A stretch of DNA of 30,280 nt from Glandiceps talaboti. Taxonomy: Eukaryota > Hemichordata > Enteropneusta > Spengelidae. The notes below the pieces were generated by a model. The model made no database searches. It saw only the letters and a list, made by a program, of their open reading frames with translations, and was not told the origin of the DNA. The translations under genes and the position numbers were made by a program. The stretch covers positions 5,344,701 to 5,374,980 of the forward strand of contig NC_135552.1 in the NCBI RefSeq assembly GCF_964340395.1. Reading direction: 5' to 3'. Each line of letters starts with the position of its first letter. Position 1 is the stretch's first letter. Below are positions 9,318-23,526 of the stretch, in pieces.

Positions 9318-11505
9318 TATTGCAAACCTTTGTAGTAGTAGTTCAGCTTCCTCGCTAAATGACGTGCGAATTACCATTATATTATCACATATATATACGT
9401 TGAAACTTTTGTACACGTAAGTAATCAGTCCTCCCACTTTATGCCTATTCCGTAATGGAACCGGTTATTAGAATGCATGATGTACTTTAAAGCCCAAGTT
9501 GCTATTAACTGGAAAGTATTTTCTTCTTCTTCCCAGAATGTTTGTTCCTTTGTTCGTCTGATTTATAATGTTTAAACTCCCTGAACCGTGCATGATCATC
9601 TAGTTGTTTTGAAGACAATCAGAATCGCACGAATTGACAATTTATTAGCAAACGAGTGAATTGTCTGTAAGATCTACGTCAAAATTATTTGCACACAGAC
9701 ATCACGCCAATATACAGAGTATAACCAACGACTATAGCAGACGGGTTATCATTTGATAAACAGAATTAGAAGGGCCGAACAGTTTCATTTAAAACGTTAG
9801 ATATGTTTATTTTTCAACTGGTAATTTAAAACCAAAACGCAAAATAACGAAAAGTTATACAACCTTCTTGGTTTTGGAAACAATACTCTCCCAGAATCGC
9901 GAATTTTGATGATTTTCGGTTTCCGACGTCGACTGACTTCTTCGGTGATCCTCGGTTTCCAACTGACTTCATCGACAGGATTTTAATCACGGTTATTTCC
10001 CAAACGCAGAATTTCTCCGATAATCGTTGTTGGGTCATTTATTTATTACTTAAAATCAGTTGAATCCAATATGGCGGACGCTTATCCTTGTCGATTTTTG
10101 AATGTAACAACAAGCATATGGGAAGTGTTAGCGAACGAACAGAGAGTATTAAATAGAACGTAATGACTGTGTCGTGAAACAAACGATTTGTTGGGAGCAA
10201 ATTCGATAGCTATTATCGCGCGTCGAAAGCGATCCGAACATGAGGATGTTTTTTTGGTCAATCGTTTCATTTTTAGACTTCGACTTTCAACGTTAGGGCT
10301 AATATCGTGTACAGAGAGCAATTTCTTTTACTGAACAAATATTTTGTCGACCGTACAACGTATATCAAAATAATATTTGTGAAATTGTTACAATATTTTA
10401 CGCGGGAATCTCGGTGCCAGGTACTGTCAGACGACGGTATTAAAGAGAGGCTCCTAAAGTGCTAGGTCGATAATACATGAGAATATATGTTTACATTTTC
10501 GCTGATAAAGCTACCTGTCGAGAATAGTGTCTGAAGTTTAAAGTCTTACACACAAATATACAAAATGGACACAAACTTTCAACATTGAATATTTGGCCGC
10601 CTTTTACAAAAACCTTCCATTCTTTTATTCCATTTTTATAGATATTTCTGTGATACAATGCAAGCTTGTCGAATATGAAGTCTGATCCTATTGCCTAGGT
10701 GAAGGCACACTTAAAGGCCATCAAACTCTTAAATTCATTAGAACCAACACCTTTGACATATTTCGTTTCGCGAAACTGAAAGCTGACAGCGGCTCAGAAG
10801 CTTGTAGCGTTTAGCAGAGTGCTCCTACAACCCACTTCAAGACGAATTTAGAAGATGATGAAGTCTTTATTCGGGGTTCGCCGTTACAGCTGTCATTTGG
10901 AGTTTTCGATCACATACTTACGAGTACCGTGGCAGCATCGATCGTGTCCACCGCTATATGGTTTTCATTTTAAGAACCAGTGACAATACTCAAATCTATG
11001 AATACACACACCATCCGTGAGTGCTATTTTCTAGAAAACTGAACAGACTAACTAAAATATACAATTTGGCAAAGTGAAAGATTTACCGCTGATACGAGAA
11101 TACTGGTAGATTAATTGACAACCGTATGCAGCAACGGTCTACACGAACTAGTTCAAAACAGATTAAGAACTTCAATATAGGTATATTCGTGCATTCGATG
11201 CTAATAGCTCACTCATAGTACCCCAAGCATATTTGATTGTAATTATTTCAACCTGTCGAAAATCGACAGAACCTTTACCAAATCACTTTAAAATGCCACC
11301 ATACTTGCCTAAAGGAGTCGGTTTCACTCTATGCGTGGTAAAGGGGTTCACTTGATATACCCAGGGAGGCTATGCATTAATATTATTTAGAGATGGACCC
11401 AACAATGAGCTGTGTTTTAAATCCTGAGTGTAAGAAAAAAGAAATAAAAAATTTAAAACAAAGCAAAAACCCCAAAACAAACAAAACGACCCCCCAAAAA
11501 ACAAA
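9318..11505. other. Gene-free stretch
   Basis: No recognised gene in 2.2 kb. A short internal duplication with a period of roughly 35 bp lies at about 9914-9975 (two copies of TCGGTTTCC each followed by ACTGACTTC). A small CpG-rich patch is near 10214-10232 (TATCGCGCGTCG). Minus-strand open frames at 9826-10038 and 10082-10321 lack recognisable domains. Confidence 0.5.
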
Positions 11506-11529
11506 ACAACAACAACAACAACAACAACA
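11506..11529. repeat. (AAC)n microsatellite
   Basis: About eight AAC units in an A/C-rich context (11435-11545) that also contains short C runs and A runs. Confidence 0.9.
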
Positions 11530-11693
11530 CACCAAAAAAACCTAAAGGAGTCAAGTATTCCCCAAATGGTATATGAATAAGTTTAGTAGCCTATACTAGT
11601 TACATTTGAGATAATAGTAACTTATAATACTATGGACGGTACTATGGAAGTGGACTATGACAAGCATTGTATATTGTACCTGGTCAAGTAGAA

Positions 11694-11979
11694 CCCTATG
11701 TCAAGATCACAAATCATATGTCAAGCTATTCAGGCCCTATGTCGATATGACAAACCCCCTATGTCAAGATATCTACGCCCTATGTCGAGATGACAAACCC
11801 CCCATGTCAAGATATCTACGCCCTATGTCGAGATGACAAGCCCCCCCCCCCCATGTCAAGATATCTACGCCCTATGGCGAGATAACAAACCCCCATGTCA
11901 AGATATCTACGACCTATGTCGAGATGACAAGCCCCCATTTCAAGATATTTCTACCCTATGACAAGATGACAAGCCCTAT
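11694..11979. repeat. 43-bp minisatellite of two diverged half-units
   Basis: Imperfect tandem repeat of about 6 copies. The 43-bp unit is made of two related halves, roughly CCTATGTCAAGATATCTACG and CCCTATGTCGAGATGACAAA followed by a C run of variable length (up to 14 C at 11840-11853). The copies at the two ends are most diverged and the central ones nearly identical, the usual profile of an unequal-exchange array. The 84-codon open frame at 11924-12178 starts inside the last repeat and continues about 200 bp beyond it; its downstream part is not recognisable as any family. Confidence 0.9.
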
Positions 11980-13279
11980 ATATGAAGACGGTGGGATACG
12001 TTTCGATAACAGATTTTATGAAATTAAGGAAGCAAATAAAATACCCCAGTACACTACTGTAGAAGAAAGGAAGAGAAAGGTGACTTTATTTTATGAGGTG
12101 TTCTATTCTCTTAAAGGATTTGACAAAATTGACTATTCACTCAATACAAAAACAACGGGACAAGAGGACATTCACTGAACCTTTCAAAATCAACGCTCCA
12201 TAACTCAGAGGAACAATGTACCTCAGCACGTTAGCCATAGCTTGCATGCTTCTTTCTTTTTTTCCACAGTTAGCTTGTTACCATGGCAATCACGTTAAAT
12301 TCCGTTATAATAAATACTTAAATTCTTGTTGGAATTTTGGGGATTAGAACCTGATACCTAACTCTATAGTTACACTAACCATTTTGCTCAGACTTATATG
12401 CAGAATTTGGAGAAGTTATCATTAATGTAATAGTATACTACGATTTTAAATGTCAGATATCACAAACTGTACCAAATAAATTTGTAAAGCTTGTCGATTA
12501 TTTTCAGGGAATTTTGAAAGGGTTTGTAGTTTTATGGAAACCGTATTTCGTTTCCCTTCAGTTGTAAAACAAACACGTTTCAGAAAATTTAAATCATTTA
12601 TCTTAGATTTAAAAAAAGGTTTGGTTTGTAGTTTTACGGAGATTTTTATTAATCGCTTCTCTCTCGACATACTGGATGAATTTTCACACTTTTCTTACTA
12701 TTACGAACAGATAAATGATCAAACCATCATAGACAATGGATTCCATAGGCGATGATTAAACAGAGACTAAGTATTATTGCTTTAAATGTAGTTGATATTT
12801 CGACACCCTTAGGGGTACAAGTGGAAGACAAAGAAGAAGAAGGCATTTTGGAATGCGTTACCATATGTCACCAGCCTGTATGGAACACTGATCAAAGCAT
12901 AGGTTTTTGTACCGCAAACAACCTATAGTAAAAACATAGAAAATGGTTATAGTGACGGATCAATTTGGAGTAACAAAATAAAGAGAAAAAAAAGCATCTA
13001 CCCTGCGGTTTTTGCGTCCCAACCATTGAACACGAACAACAGAAAAGTCAACGCTTTACGTAGATCAATAACGTGAAAGCAAATATTTGAACATGGTAAC
13101 AAAAATAAGTTTGTAAAAGGGAGTGAAGCACGTCAGTTGTGGGTTGTAACTATGGAATTTATTAGTGAAAGTACAAGGGAAATGACAGTTAGATATTATT
13201 TATGTTTGGTTAGATAGAGTGGACGGTTTTGAGATCTGCATGTTTGTTTTTGGAGCCTCACCACTACCCACTGACGTTT
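11980..13279. other. Gene-free stretch after the minisatellite
   Basis: No gene recognised. The tail of the 11924-12178 frame has a mixed, protein-like composition (for example VEERKRKVTLFYEVFYSLKG), but I can name no family and see no conserved neighbour. Open frames at 12446-12670 (-) and 12534-12755 (+) overlap each other and look like chance. Confidence 0.4.
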
Positions 13280-13475
13280 GTTTCTGAATGGTCAAAGTCC
13301 TCTGGCAAAGATTTGAACCACTATTGTGCCAGCCAACCCAGCTGTATAATTGGAGACTCGGTATTCAACGGGTAGGATACTGGTTGCTATGTGAATGCTG
13401 CAATCCTATGCGCTTACAGAGGCTGAGATGGATTGTCGCCAGGGAGTTGAGGAATTATATGGATGGGAGTTGTAC
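13280..13475 (+). mobile_element. Possible SINE-like dispersed repeat fragment
   Basis: A patch visibly GC-richer than its surroundings. It contains motifs that I associate from memory with tRNA-derived SINE bodies in marine invertebrates: CCCAGCTGTATAATTGG, GGTAGGATACTGG, and CGCCAGGGAGTTGAGGAA. The segment is open for 73 codons (13288-13509), but the translation resembles no protein. No second copy is visible in this window and I cannot see a convincing A-box/B-box pair. A GGTTCAAATC match exists only on the minus strand at about 13311-13320. The assignment is therefore weak, and strand and limits are approximate. Confidence 0.3.
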
Positions 13476-15345
13476 CATTATAGGTTCTTTAGGTTCTTTA
13501 CAGTGGTAATTCATGAGTTGGACTAGAGACATGTATCTTTTGGATCACTTGACTACGAAGCAAGGACACGTGGTGCATTAGATGATTAGCTGGTGTTACA
13601 TCGTGCTAAAAAATATTACTTCCAATCTTTTGAGTTTTTCATGTCAATTTGTCTTCCATTGTAAATATTTCTATGAAAAGTGAAGTCTGATAAAAAATTA
13701 AAAGGGACATATAATAATGTCTTGTTTTACTCGTTTTACTTGTTTTACTTGTTTTGTGTGTTGCTTGGAATAGGGAGTTTTATCTTTGTAGGAAAAATAG
13801 AGACGAGAAAATAATTTAAATATCTGCCCTTTTCGACTCTAAAGCTTTATTGATGACTATTTGAGTTGACTTTTTATGTAATTGCTATACAATTTCGCCA
13901 ATGGCGAACAGAAACTATATATTCCCGCCAATTTTGAACGATCGTCACTTGTCAATCGCGAGACGGCAACAAATTGCAACCCTTCATAGTCGTTGTTGTA
14001 ATTGAAATACCAACAGCAAAATTAAATCTAATATGGAAAAAAAATGAAACTTTTAGTCTAAAATGTGGCTCTTCTTAGTGTTGACGACACCTCCAATTTT
14101 CGGTCGTAACTGACGTCACAGTGTTGTCAATCAATGATGGGTTGAACGTGTCAGGTGATCAGACCGGAGGGTGTAATACTATCAGAGATATGTATTAGCA
14201 TTTAGTCAATAAGAGAAAGGTTGCTAGTGTATGCCAGGGGGCACAAGATGATCTATTTGAAAAAACAGGTGTCCCCTGCTTGTTTATTGGATTTTACCGC
14301 ATTTTCTCTACTCTCCTCAGAGTAATACTCTCTCTCAAATTTTCTCCACTAAAATGTTGATTTACGTCACTGTCAATCATTAGCAATACGAGCTTTTAAA
14401 TATATCTAGTCTATGTATCGTATAGCTCTGTAAGTGTCATTTACTGATCTACTCGTTGTATATGTTACTACAGCGTGGCCTTGCCGGTGAAAGTTCAAAA
14501 CCAAACTCGAATGAAGAAAACATACACCTTCCTTGTCAAAAAGTCGCAGAGATTTACTTTAACCCCATTATGATTTTGTAAACTTAAGCACTGAAAATGC
14601 TCAGGTGTTTGCGGTGTATAGTATCCATACCACTGATAACGGTTGACAATGTCGACAGTCTATATTGATATTCACGGTTGGCCATGGTGTTGACCACTGG
14701 TTAAATAAAACTTAATTTATCAAGTTGGACAACATGAGAAAGTAATGTTACTATATTTAAATTATTCAACATTGACAGCTGAGATACGTTATCGGTGACA
14801 TGCTACGAACGGAGCTAGTCTCAGGATGTCTATGTTGCATGGCTGAGTTTGTATTTTGTTTTTTGAAAATGTCACTAAATTGATTACTGTAATGTATATT
14901 CGATATTGACGTTTGTTCTTCCTTATTTTAATTTGTAACGTTATTCGTAATCTAGTCTAGTCCGGGTTTGCGTTGTATTTGGCCAAAACAAATGTGACAC
15001 GTGTTTTCAAAAATTCGACCGACCCAAGTTTAAGCTGCCGACTTTAATTGATTCTAAAAATTAATAAATGTGAGCATTTACTTATATTTCCGTGCGAATT
15101 AAAAAAAAAATTATATTGAGAAATGTAAAATGATAGGAATTGACATCTATTTCCGTGAAAAGTTTCTCATCAAAGTATCTTGGATCAGTTAAAAATCAAC
15201 AAACCACACACACACATTCCAGGGAAAGACTTTTAAAACTGTAAGTTGTGTTTACATGTAAGCAGTGCAGTCTGCATAAAGTGTTCTGGTGCTTAAATAG
15301 AATTGTCTTCATTTACTTCTTTTACACCTCATCAAATTATCGCAA
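13476..15345. other. Gene-free stretch with small duplications
   Basis: No gene recognised. Small features are a direct repeat of AGGTTCTTT at 13482-13499, about four 9-bp units of TTGTTTTAC at 13722-13755, and a second full CRE core TGACGTCA at 14111-14118. The segment from about 14981 to 15160 resembles the MITE family in motif order (GGCCAAAAC, CGACCGACCC, TGCCGAC, GGAATTGACATC at similar spacing). It is too diverged for me to call it a copy. Confidence 0.45.
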
Positions 15346-15394
15346 AAGTATTGTGACCGACGACTACCTTGCCTTAAGACCGAAGTAACTTCTC
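15346..15394 (+). repeat. Inverted repeat arm, left
   Basis: Begins AAGTATTGTGACCGACGA, which is perfectly complementary to 16126-16143 (18 of 18). The similarity continues inward with mismatches (CTACCTTGCCTTAAGA and CGAAGTAACT against the partner's TATCTTATCTTGAA and CGAAGTAATT). The similarity stops abruptly on the outer side of both arms. Confidence 0.75.
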
Positions 15395-15403
15395 AAGAAG
15401 AGC

Positions 15404-15642
<239 letters not shown>

Positions 15643-16093
15643 AAATGAAATAAAATTCTATTTTCTGAAATCATGTTATGGAAAACAAGCAGTTTTTTCT
15701 TCATTTTTGCTTTGAAATGTAAAAAATCCACACGGTGATTTATCGTACAGTGTTCTTAATAGCACTGATTGTTCCAGCACTGAATTATAACATAACATCC
15801 TGAATTCAATAACAGACCACAAGAACGATACATCATGCTATAGGATCGAAGATGTTACATTGTTTGGTGTCTAATCTTTTCATGGAGCAAAAACTTTTCG
15901 TTGAGAGATATATATTCATTGGCGATAGATCAGCTGGTGTCCGTCTTTTCGTTCTATTTCGTGTTCATTTTCTCGACCACAAAAATGTTACATTAGGCAA
16001 AATAAAAAAAAAAGTTTGTTTCCGATGACATAACTTCAGAAATTTAAAAAAGGGGAGGAAGGTCGGAATTGTATTTTCTTTTCACTTTAAAAA
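15643..16093. other. Interior of the inverted-repeat pair
   Basis: No gene. At 15993-16032 the sequence TTAGGCAAAATAAA... followed by GTTTGTTTCCGATGAC resembles the termini of the MITE family (TTAGGCC, A-rich run, GTTGTTTGGTTCCGRT). This may mark the end of a diverged relative that reads into the right-hand inverted arm. Confidence 0.35.
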
Positions 16094-16143
16094 AATTACT
16101 TCGACCCCAATTCAAGATAAGATACTCGTCGGTCACAATACTT
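16094..16143 (-). repeat. Inverted repeat arm, right
   Basis: Ends TCGTCGGTCACAATACTT, the exact reverse complement of 15346-15363; homology continues inward to about 16094 with substitutions and a few-base insertion. It could be one terminus of a roughly 800-bp inverted-repeat element, or an independent insertion of the same short repeat in opposite orientation. No clear target-site duplication is visible outside the arms. Confidence 0.75.
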
Positions 16144-19100
16144 CCGTGGGAGTAGATGACCTATAGAATATAATATGGTCGTGTTCATTTTTCTCGGCCA
16201 ACAAAGAGTTTCAGTACTTATTGGGCCTTATGTAAAGCAATTCCGAGCTGAACAAGAGAATTTAAGAAGTCAAGAACGATAGTTAAACTTTATATAATCA
16301 TCGTGCTATTGTACTTGTGTGATTATAGGAACAATTAATTGCAAATGAAACAATATTATTATAAATGAAGTTAGACGAGTTAGTGTGGTACATATACTAT
16401 GGAGAGTCAGTGCAAATTAAATCGGCCATATAGATTGGCCAAAATTTAACGAATTAATTAAGAAAGCGTGATAATATTAGCGATAATTAAGAAGTATGGG
16501 ATGGATGGGACGAATGGAAGCATTTACCCACACTTCTTAATCAATTCATGATGGACGGTACGAATTCTGCATCACCTACCCTAGTTGGTTATTATGGGTA
16601 TAAGTCACAGTCAATCAATTTGAACAATGTTGCAATGGACGATTATTATGTATAACTTTGCTTGACTGTTTCTTAACAAAAATAAACAAAATTAACCAAC
16701 AAAAAATTTTATACAAATAACACGTTGCATAATTATGATTAACATATAGAATGTATGTACACACCTGTCATTTTTAAAAGTGCAGGCAGTAGTACTACCA
16801 AACTAAAGATACAGTGTAGAGTGTCTCCAATTACGTCTCCCATTACGTTTTTTTGTTACGATTTACAAAATATTGACACTGATAGCATAAATGCATATAC
16901 AATGTTACAATGTACCTCACTTTGAATGCAAATAATCATCTTGTCCCATGCGACATTCATTTGGTGTTGATTTGTGTTCGCAGTAAGTTAAAACGTATCC
17001 TTTTATATGCATGCGCGCTGTCAGTGTTTGTATTTTGTTTGTGTAATTTGTAACAAAAATAAAGTGTGTGAGATATTAAATACATCGTGCCGCCTAATTG
17101 AAAGTGTATAGTCTCTCTGATTCGGTAGTATTTGTGTTGAATTACATCATCGGATATAATTTAGATATTAAATCAGTCCAAAACATTTCTATAGAGGTGT
17201 GGGGTATGAACAATCATTCCGTTGTTCGGCAACTGTGTTAGGTGAGAGTACTTTGGACTGAACAAAAAGTTCAGATAATTTTTAATAAATACACAGAAAT
17301 TTTGAAAAAAAATATAAACAACCTCTGAAAATAAGGGAGAAGATAACTTTAAGACAAATAAAGCAAGAATTATCTGACCTGCTAATGCTCTGTTAACATG
17401 GCGAAAGCTAGTCAGTGTGGTAAGAAGTTGTTAGAGTTGATTTTTTGGTCATGAGCCCATCAATTTTCTTATACAGAAAGCAGGATGTCGAATAAATGTA
17501 CGAATATATATTGATATGATATAGTGTGTATATGTAGCAAATATATTTGATGGGAGTGGAGGGGGTGACAACCAATAAAAGGACAAGATATGGATTGTAG
17601 TAGAAAATGAATTGGGAGGGGGGGGGGCTTTTTCATCTATTAGTGTTTTTGTAGAGTGATAATGGTTCGATGATGACATTGGCGTCTGTAGTGGTGGCTG
17701 TGTGACCTAATGACACTAATGGACTATGGCACTACTGATTTGAATGAGCGTCGTCATGGAATGTTGGCTAAAAACAAAGTTTTGAAAGTATGCGAGTGAA
17801 TAGTACATGTCTGTTTTTCATATGAAGAAAGTTCGGGTCATCATGATCACGGGAGAATTAGTTGGTACGGAAATAACGTACGGTGTCGTATTGATTCCAG
17901 GGACAGAAATGAAGGAACGCTGTGACATTGATGGTGACATTGGTAGCTACATTGGGTGGTGGAATACAAATAAGCATCACCGGTAGTTGTCGTGGTGATA
18001 GCACGTCTCATCGATTTCACCCAAACAAGTTTGCATCACTGGTTGATCTAATTTCAAGGATCTTATTCCAATAGGTCTATTCCAGCATGCTTGAAATGCC
18101 AATTTGTTTTCAATTCTGAAAAAAAAAGTAAATAAATCGACGAAAGGTAAATAAATCGACGATCAATTGAGTGTAAACTGAGCTCAGTTTTCAAACTGAA
18201 ATAATAATAATATCCAAACATGATAATGAAACAGTAAAAAGTTTATTCTGCAGAACAACTCACGACAAATTGTTCCAACCACGGCTAAAGCTTTTAAAAG
18301 AAATCGAACATCCTAGGAGAAAAGGAACCATACTGTCACTCTCATTTCTCAAACATTTTTACATGAAAGGCATGGTGTGCTATACAAGAATCTAAAAACC
18401 ACCGAGTGTACATTTTTCCACGCTTAATTGAAATTTGTTCGATTTTTGTCCCAGCGTACATCTGAAATAGACGAGAGTGAAATCGACATTGGGTCCTTTT
18501 CACAGTCATGTTTGAATCGCATAACTGTTTCACTCCAAACCATTCTATCGATTTTTGTTAAAACATTACTCGAAAAAGCTCTCTAACTTGCTGTAAGAAG
18601 TGTTACCTTTATTTTACTTATCTGTGTTCATTTCAGTGTAAACAGTCGGGACAGGTTGTCTAAGCCTCGTTGTAAAAAATGTAACTTTTCGAGAGAACGT
18701 TTTTTTTTTTAAAAATCCCTAAACATTTATCGTGACAAACAATTGGTGATATACTGAGATTTGTCACAGATATTATTAAAAGGAGATTAAGGTGAGATAT
18801 TTTTTCCCGGTCGAACCTTAATCTACTTCCGATAAGTATCAAATGTAACGTTATACCCCAACCACCAAAGGTCGATTCTAATCCAATGGAATCAAATAAA
18901 TCCTAAATGAAAATCAAATGAAATTCGAGGACAATTAAATTAGAAATAGTTCTCAATTTGTGGTTTCTTATCTCGATTATTAAAACCTTGGTGATATTTT
19001 TTACTTCGATGAGGATCGATACACGTTGGTTGAAGGAAAACGAATACCTTAAGTATTATTATAAGGTTGTTCTTATCAGGATTAATTTTAGTTCAAAAAG

Positions 19101-19183
19101 GCAACTTCGAGTGATTACCATAGTCAGAACAAAAAGTCAACTATAATAATGAAATGATACGAAAATTTAAAACGTTGGTCTAG
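16144..19183. other. Gene-free stretch with a hairpin and small repeats
   Basis: About 3 kb with no recognised gene. Visible items are an imperfect inverted repeat at 16486-16541, a run of ten G at 17618-17627, and a direct repeat of GTAAATAAATCGACGA at 18128-18143 and 18147-18162. AATAAA hexamers (for example near 17059) occur without coding sequence upstream. Open frames of 60-76 codons look random. Confidence 0.5.
16486..16541. repeat. Imperfect inverted repeat (possible hairpin)
   Basis: ATTAAGAAGTATGGG at 16486-16500 pairs with CCCACACTTCTTAAT at 16527-16541, with one mismatch in 15, around a 26-bp loop. This could form a hairpin in RNA or mark the remains of a small inverted-repeat element. 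No second copy is seen in the window. Confidence 0.7.
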
Positions 19184-19258
19184 ACAACAACAACAACAAC
19201 ACACACACACACACACAAACAAACAAACAAACACACACACACACACACACACACACAT
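19184..19258. repeat. (CAA)n-(CA)n-(CAAA)n-(CA)n compound microsatellite
   Basis: Compound A/C tract: about five CAA units, (CA)n, four CAAA units, then about 28 bp of (CA)n. No coding meaning. Confidence 0.95.
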
Positions 19259-20328
19259 ATTTGACGGGTTTGAATTTAAAAATGAAACGTGCGAATATTA
19301 AATATTTTAAAATTTATTTGTATAAATTATATCGATGAACATTTTCTCCATACACTTATAAGAAAGAGTCCAACTAAATCCCCCTCTCGTTGAAGTAAGA
19401 ATGTAATTTTGAAAAACCTTCATTTTGTCTATATCTTGTATTTTTTTTATCTTGTATATGTTTGTGAAAATATATATTTTTATGTGATCGTCTCGCAGTA
19501 TCATGAACAGTGAATCAAGAAAGAAAGAACAATTTGGAAAACCTACATGGAGATATACCATTCTGTCGCGAACAGGTGATGTACTATTTTGCTCACGACT
19601 TTCAGGGGATGGGATACCAGATGCATACAGTCATCTCAAATAGTTTGAGTCGACAGGTCTGTGTATCAGAGTCTCTTACTGTCTGTGTATTTCCTATTGA
19701 AAAATATACAGCTTTAGTACCCCCCAAAAGTAAAAAAAAAGACGCCCCTCTTCTGTAACGTGAGACACTCGTTAACTTTTAAAACGACAGTGTCCATACC
19801 TATGTCCCGTATGTCATACAGTTCGGAATTTCCGTTCGATTTAAGTCATTGGTAATGCGACAACAATCCATTCGATTGTTTCTGGGAAACATATGATTCG
19901 ACCGTAAAACTTTGTACAGTTAAATTCGTAGATGATATATACAACTCTTAAGACTTTTCATCCTAAAGTTACTGTAGACCAAATAATTTTTTTTTTCAAT
20001 TCCAATTGTATATGTTGTGCCATACAAACATAAACCACTCTCTTTTGTTAAATATCGGTGTCATTAATTTTCAACTTTGGAGAGTCCTTGGTAACTTATT
20101 TGGGAGCGGTAATGTCACTTGGTTATTTTTGAAAAGTCATTTCCCCGCCATTCCCACGATACTTTTCATGAATTAACACTTTACAGTTTAACTCAGAAAA
20201 AAACCCACTAGATACGGGTTGGTAATCGAACTTGAACCACTCAATTTCCCTAATTTGGCCTTCACCGTCACAAGCAGTCACAAACGGCATTCAGATTTGG
20301 ATTTGAAATTTGAGATTTTATTTCTTAC
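19259..20328. other. Gene-free stretch
   Basis: No gene recognised. The 84-codon minus frame (19307-19561) and the overlapping 82-codon plus frame (19510-19758) have no motifs. Confidence 0.5.
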
Positions 20329-20331
20329 TAA

Positions 20332-20711
20332 AGCCTAAAAATAAACTTGTTTGGTTCCGGTTACCCAACCCCACCTAGTGTTTCATTGCCGACCCTAAAC
20401 CCTTTTTTTTCAGATATTCGAGAGAAAAATAATGAAATCGCGAAAATTGTGAAGTCTTGGCGAGAAAAAGTGGATGCGGAAACTGACATCAACTTAAAAA
20501 GACAAATATAAACCTGTTCTTCCAATCTATAATGGCTGTACATCTGATAGGAGAAAAATAACACAGAGACCATTTGGAAAACAATGGAAAACACATCTGA
20601 ACTAGGGATTCACACATGCAAAAAAAATAAACTAAATTAAAAATCTACCTACCCCACCTCTTCTAAAATTGAGCGTGATCGGAACCACACAATATTTTTT
20701 TATATCAGGCC
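20332..20711 (+). mobile_element. MITE copy 3 (PIF/Harbinger-like), longest copy
   Basis: A 380-bp element flanked by TAA at 20329-20331 and 20712-20714. The left end reads AGCCTAAAAATAAACTTG followed by TTTGGTTCCGGTTACCC; the reverse-complemented right end reads GGCCTGATATAAAAAAATAT followed by TGTGTGGTTCCGATCAC. It is the longest of the three copies. It carries both the central block shared with the copy at 9029 and the right-hand block (CTAGGGATTCACACATG, ATCTACCTACCCCACC) shared with the copy at 7893. It encodes no transposase; the 77-codon minus-strand frame at 20361-20594 is not conserved. Its terminal base is A where the others have G. Confidence 0.88.
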
Positions 20712-20714
20712 TAA

Positions 20715-21611
20715 AGTAACATAGCTACAATCATTCTCTGACAATGTGCGTGGATCTTAATGTCCTCGTTATTTCCTTTTCAGAATTGAAATTACGTATA
20801 ACGCTTTAAAAGTCCGACATCGCTGTTTAAGTTCCAGTACATCTTATTACTATCGAGTGACTGGCCATTATTTAAACTTTTAACGAACATCGGTCGCAAA
20901 ATTAATAAAACTATCCGATTTTCGATAAGAGATTGTCACCCTTTAACGACTTTGTGATCACTGAACGATTAAAGGGCTGTCCTGCGCCTGTCAACATGTC
21001 GGAAATCTATAGCTATCACATTTGGGGCAAATTGACAGATAATTAACAATTACTAGTTTTAATGAGAGGGGTACGTCTTACCACGTGACGTGCCCAAAAC
21101 CTTTGGATCCATTATTCAGAGTCCAGGGCTCTCCCTCTGGTGGGAAACACACAAATATGTACAGAAGACAACCCAATCAGTGGGGACGGTTGAATTATAC
21201 GCTAAGAAGGTATTTTAGAATATGTGAAAAAATGAAAACAGCGTTTTAGAATCGATAGGCATTCTTAACAGCCTACGGGTCGTCTTCAAGATAATGCAAA
21301 ATTACCAACAGGCATTTAGGCGCTCATATCCGAAATCGATGCAGTCGTTGCAAAATAACGTACAAGAAGAAAGCAAGATGACGAATTCCGTCGCTTATTG
21401 ATCGGCGAACTTCGTAGATGTATGCAACTGTTCAGTCGATACTTCTCTGAAAACACGGACAGGTGGCAGACAGGTAGCCAAAACCACACGACCACTCAAG
21501 CTATTGAATATTGGTTGCCTTCAGAGTTACCCTGGAACAATGAACTTGGACTAAAATAATTTTGGAAAGTTTTTAGAGATTGAAGCAGTTGCAGTGTTCA
21601 CTATACAAGAG
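20715..21611. other. Gene-free stretch
   Basis: No gene or repeat recognised in about 0.9 kb. A CACGTGACGTG sequence near 21083 combines E-box and CRE-half cores; no supporting context. Confidence 0.5.

Positions 21612-23526
<1,915 letters not shown>

Noticed and set aside
9164-9358. Open frame as a MITE-encoded protein
   Set aside because: It runs past the element boundary and the frame is not preserved in the copy at 20332-20711.
11924-12178. 84-codon frame as an exon
   Set aside because: It starts within the 43-bp minisatellite, and the downstream part matches nothing I recognise. Only weak protein-like composition supports it.
13300-13325. tRNA gene or pol III B box on the minus strand
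   Set aside because: GGTTCAAATC resembles a B box, but no matching A box, acceptor stem or cloverleaf arms could be found at the right distance.
17618-17627. G-quadruplex at a ten-G run
   Set aside because: A single G run with only irregular G groups nearby; four evenly spaced runs are not present.
18855-18885. tRNA T-arm-like GGTCGATTC
   Set aside because: The flanking sequence does not form the other arms of a tRNA.
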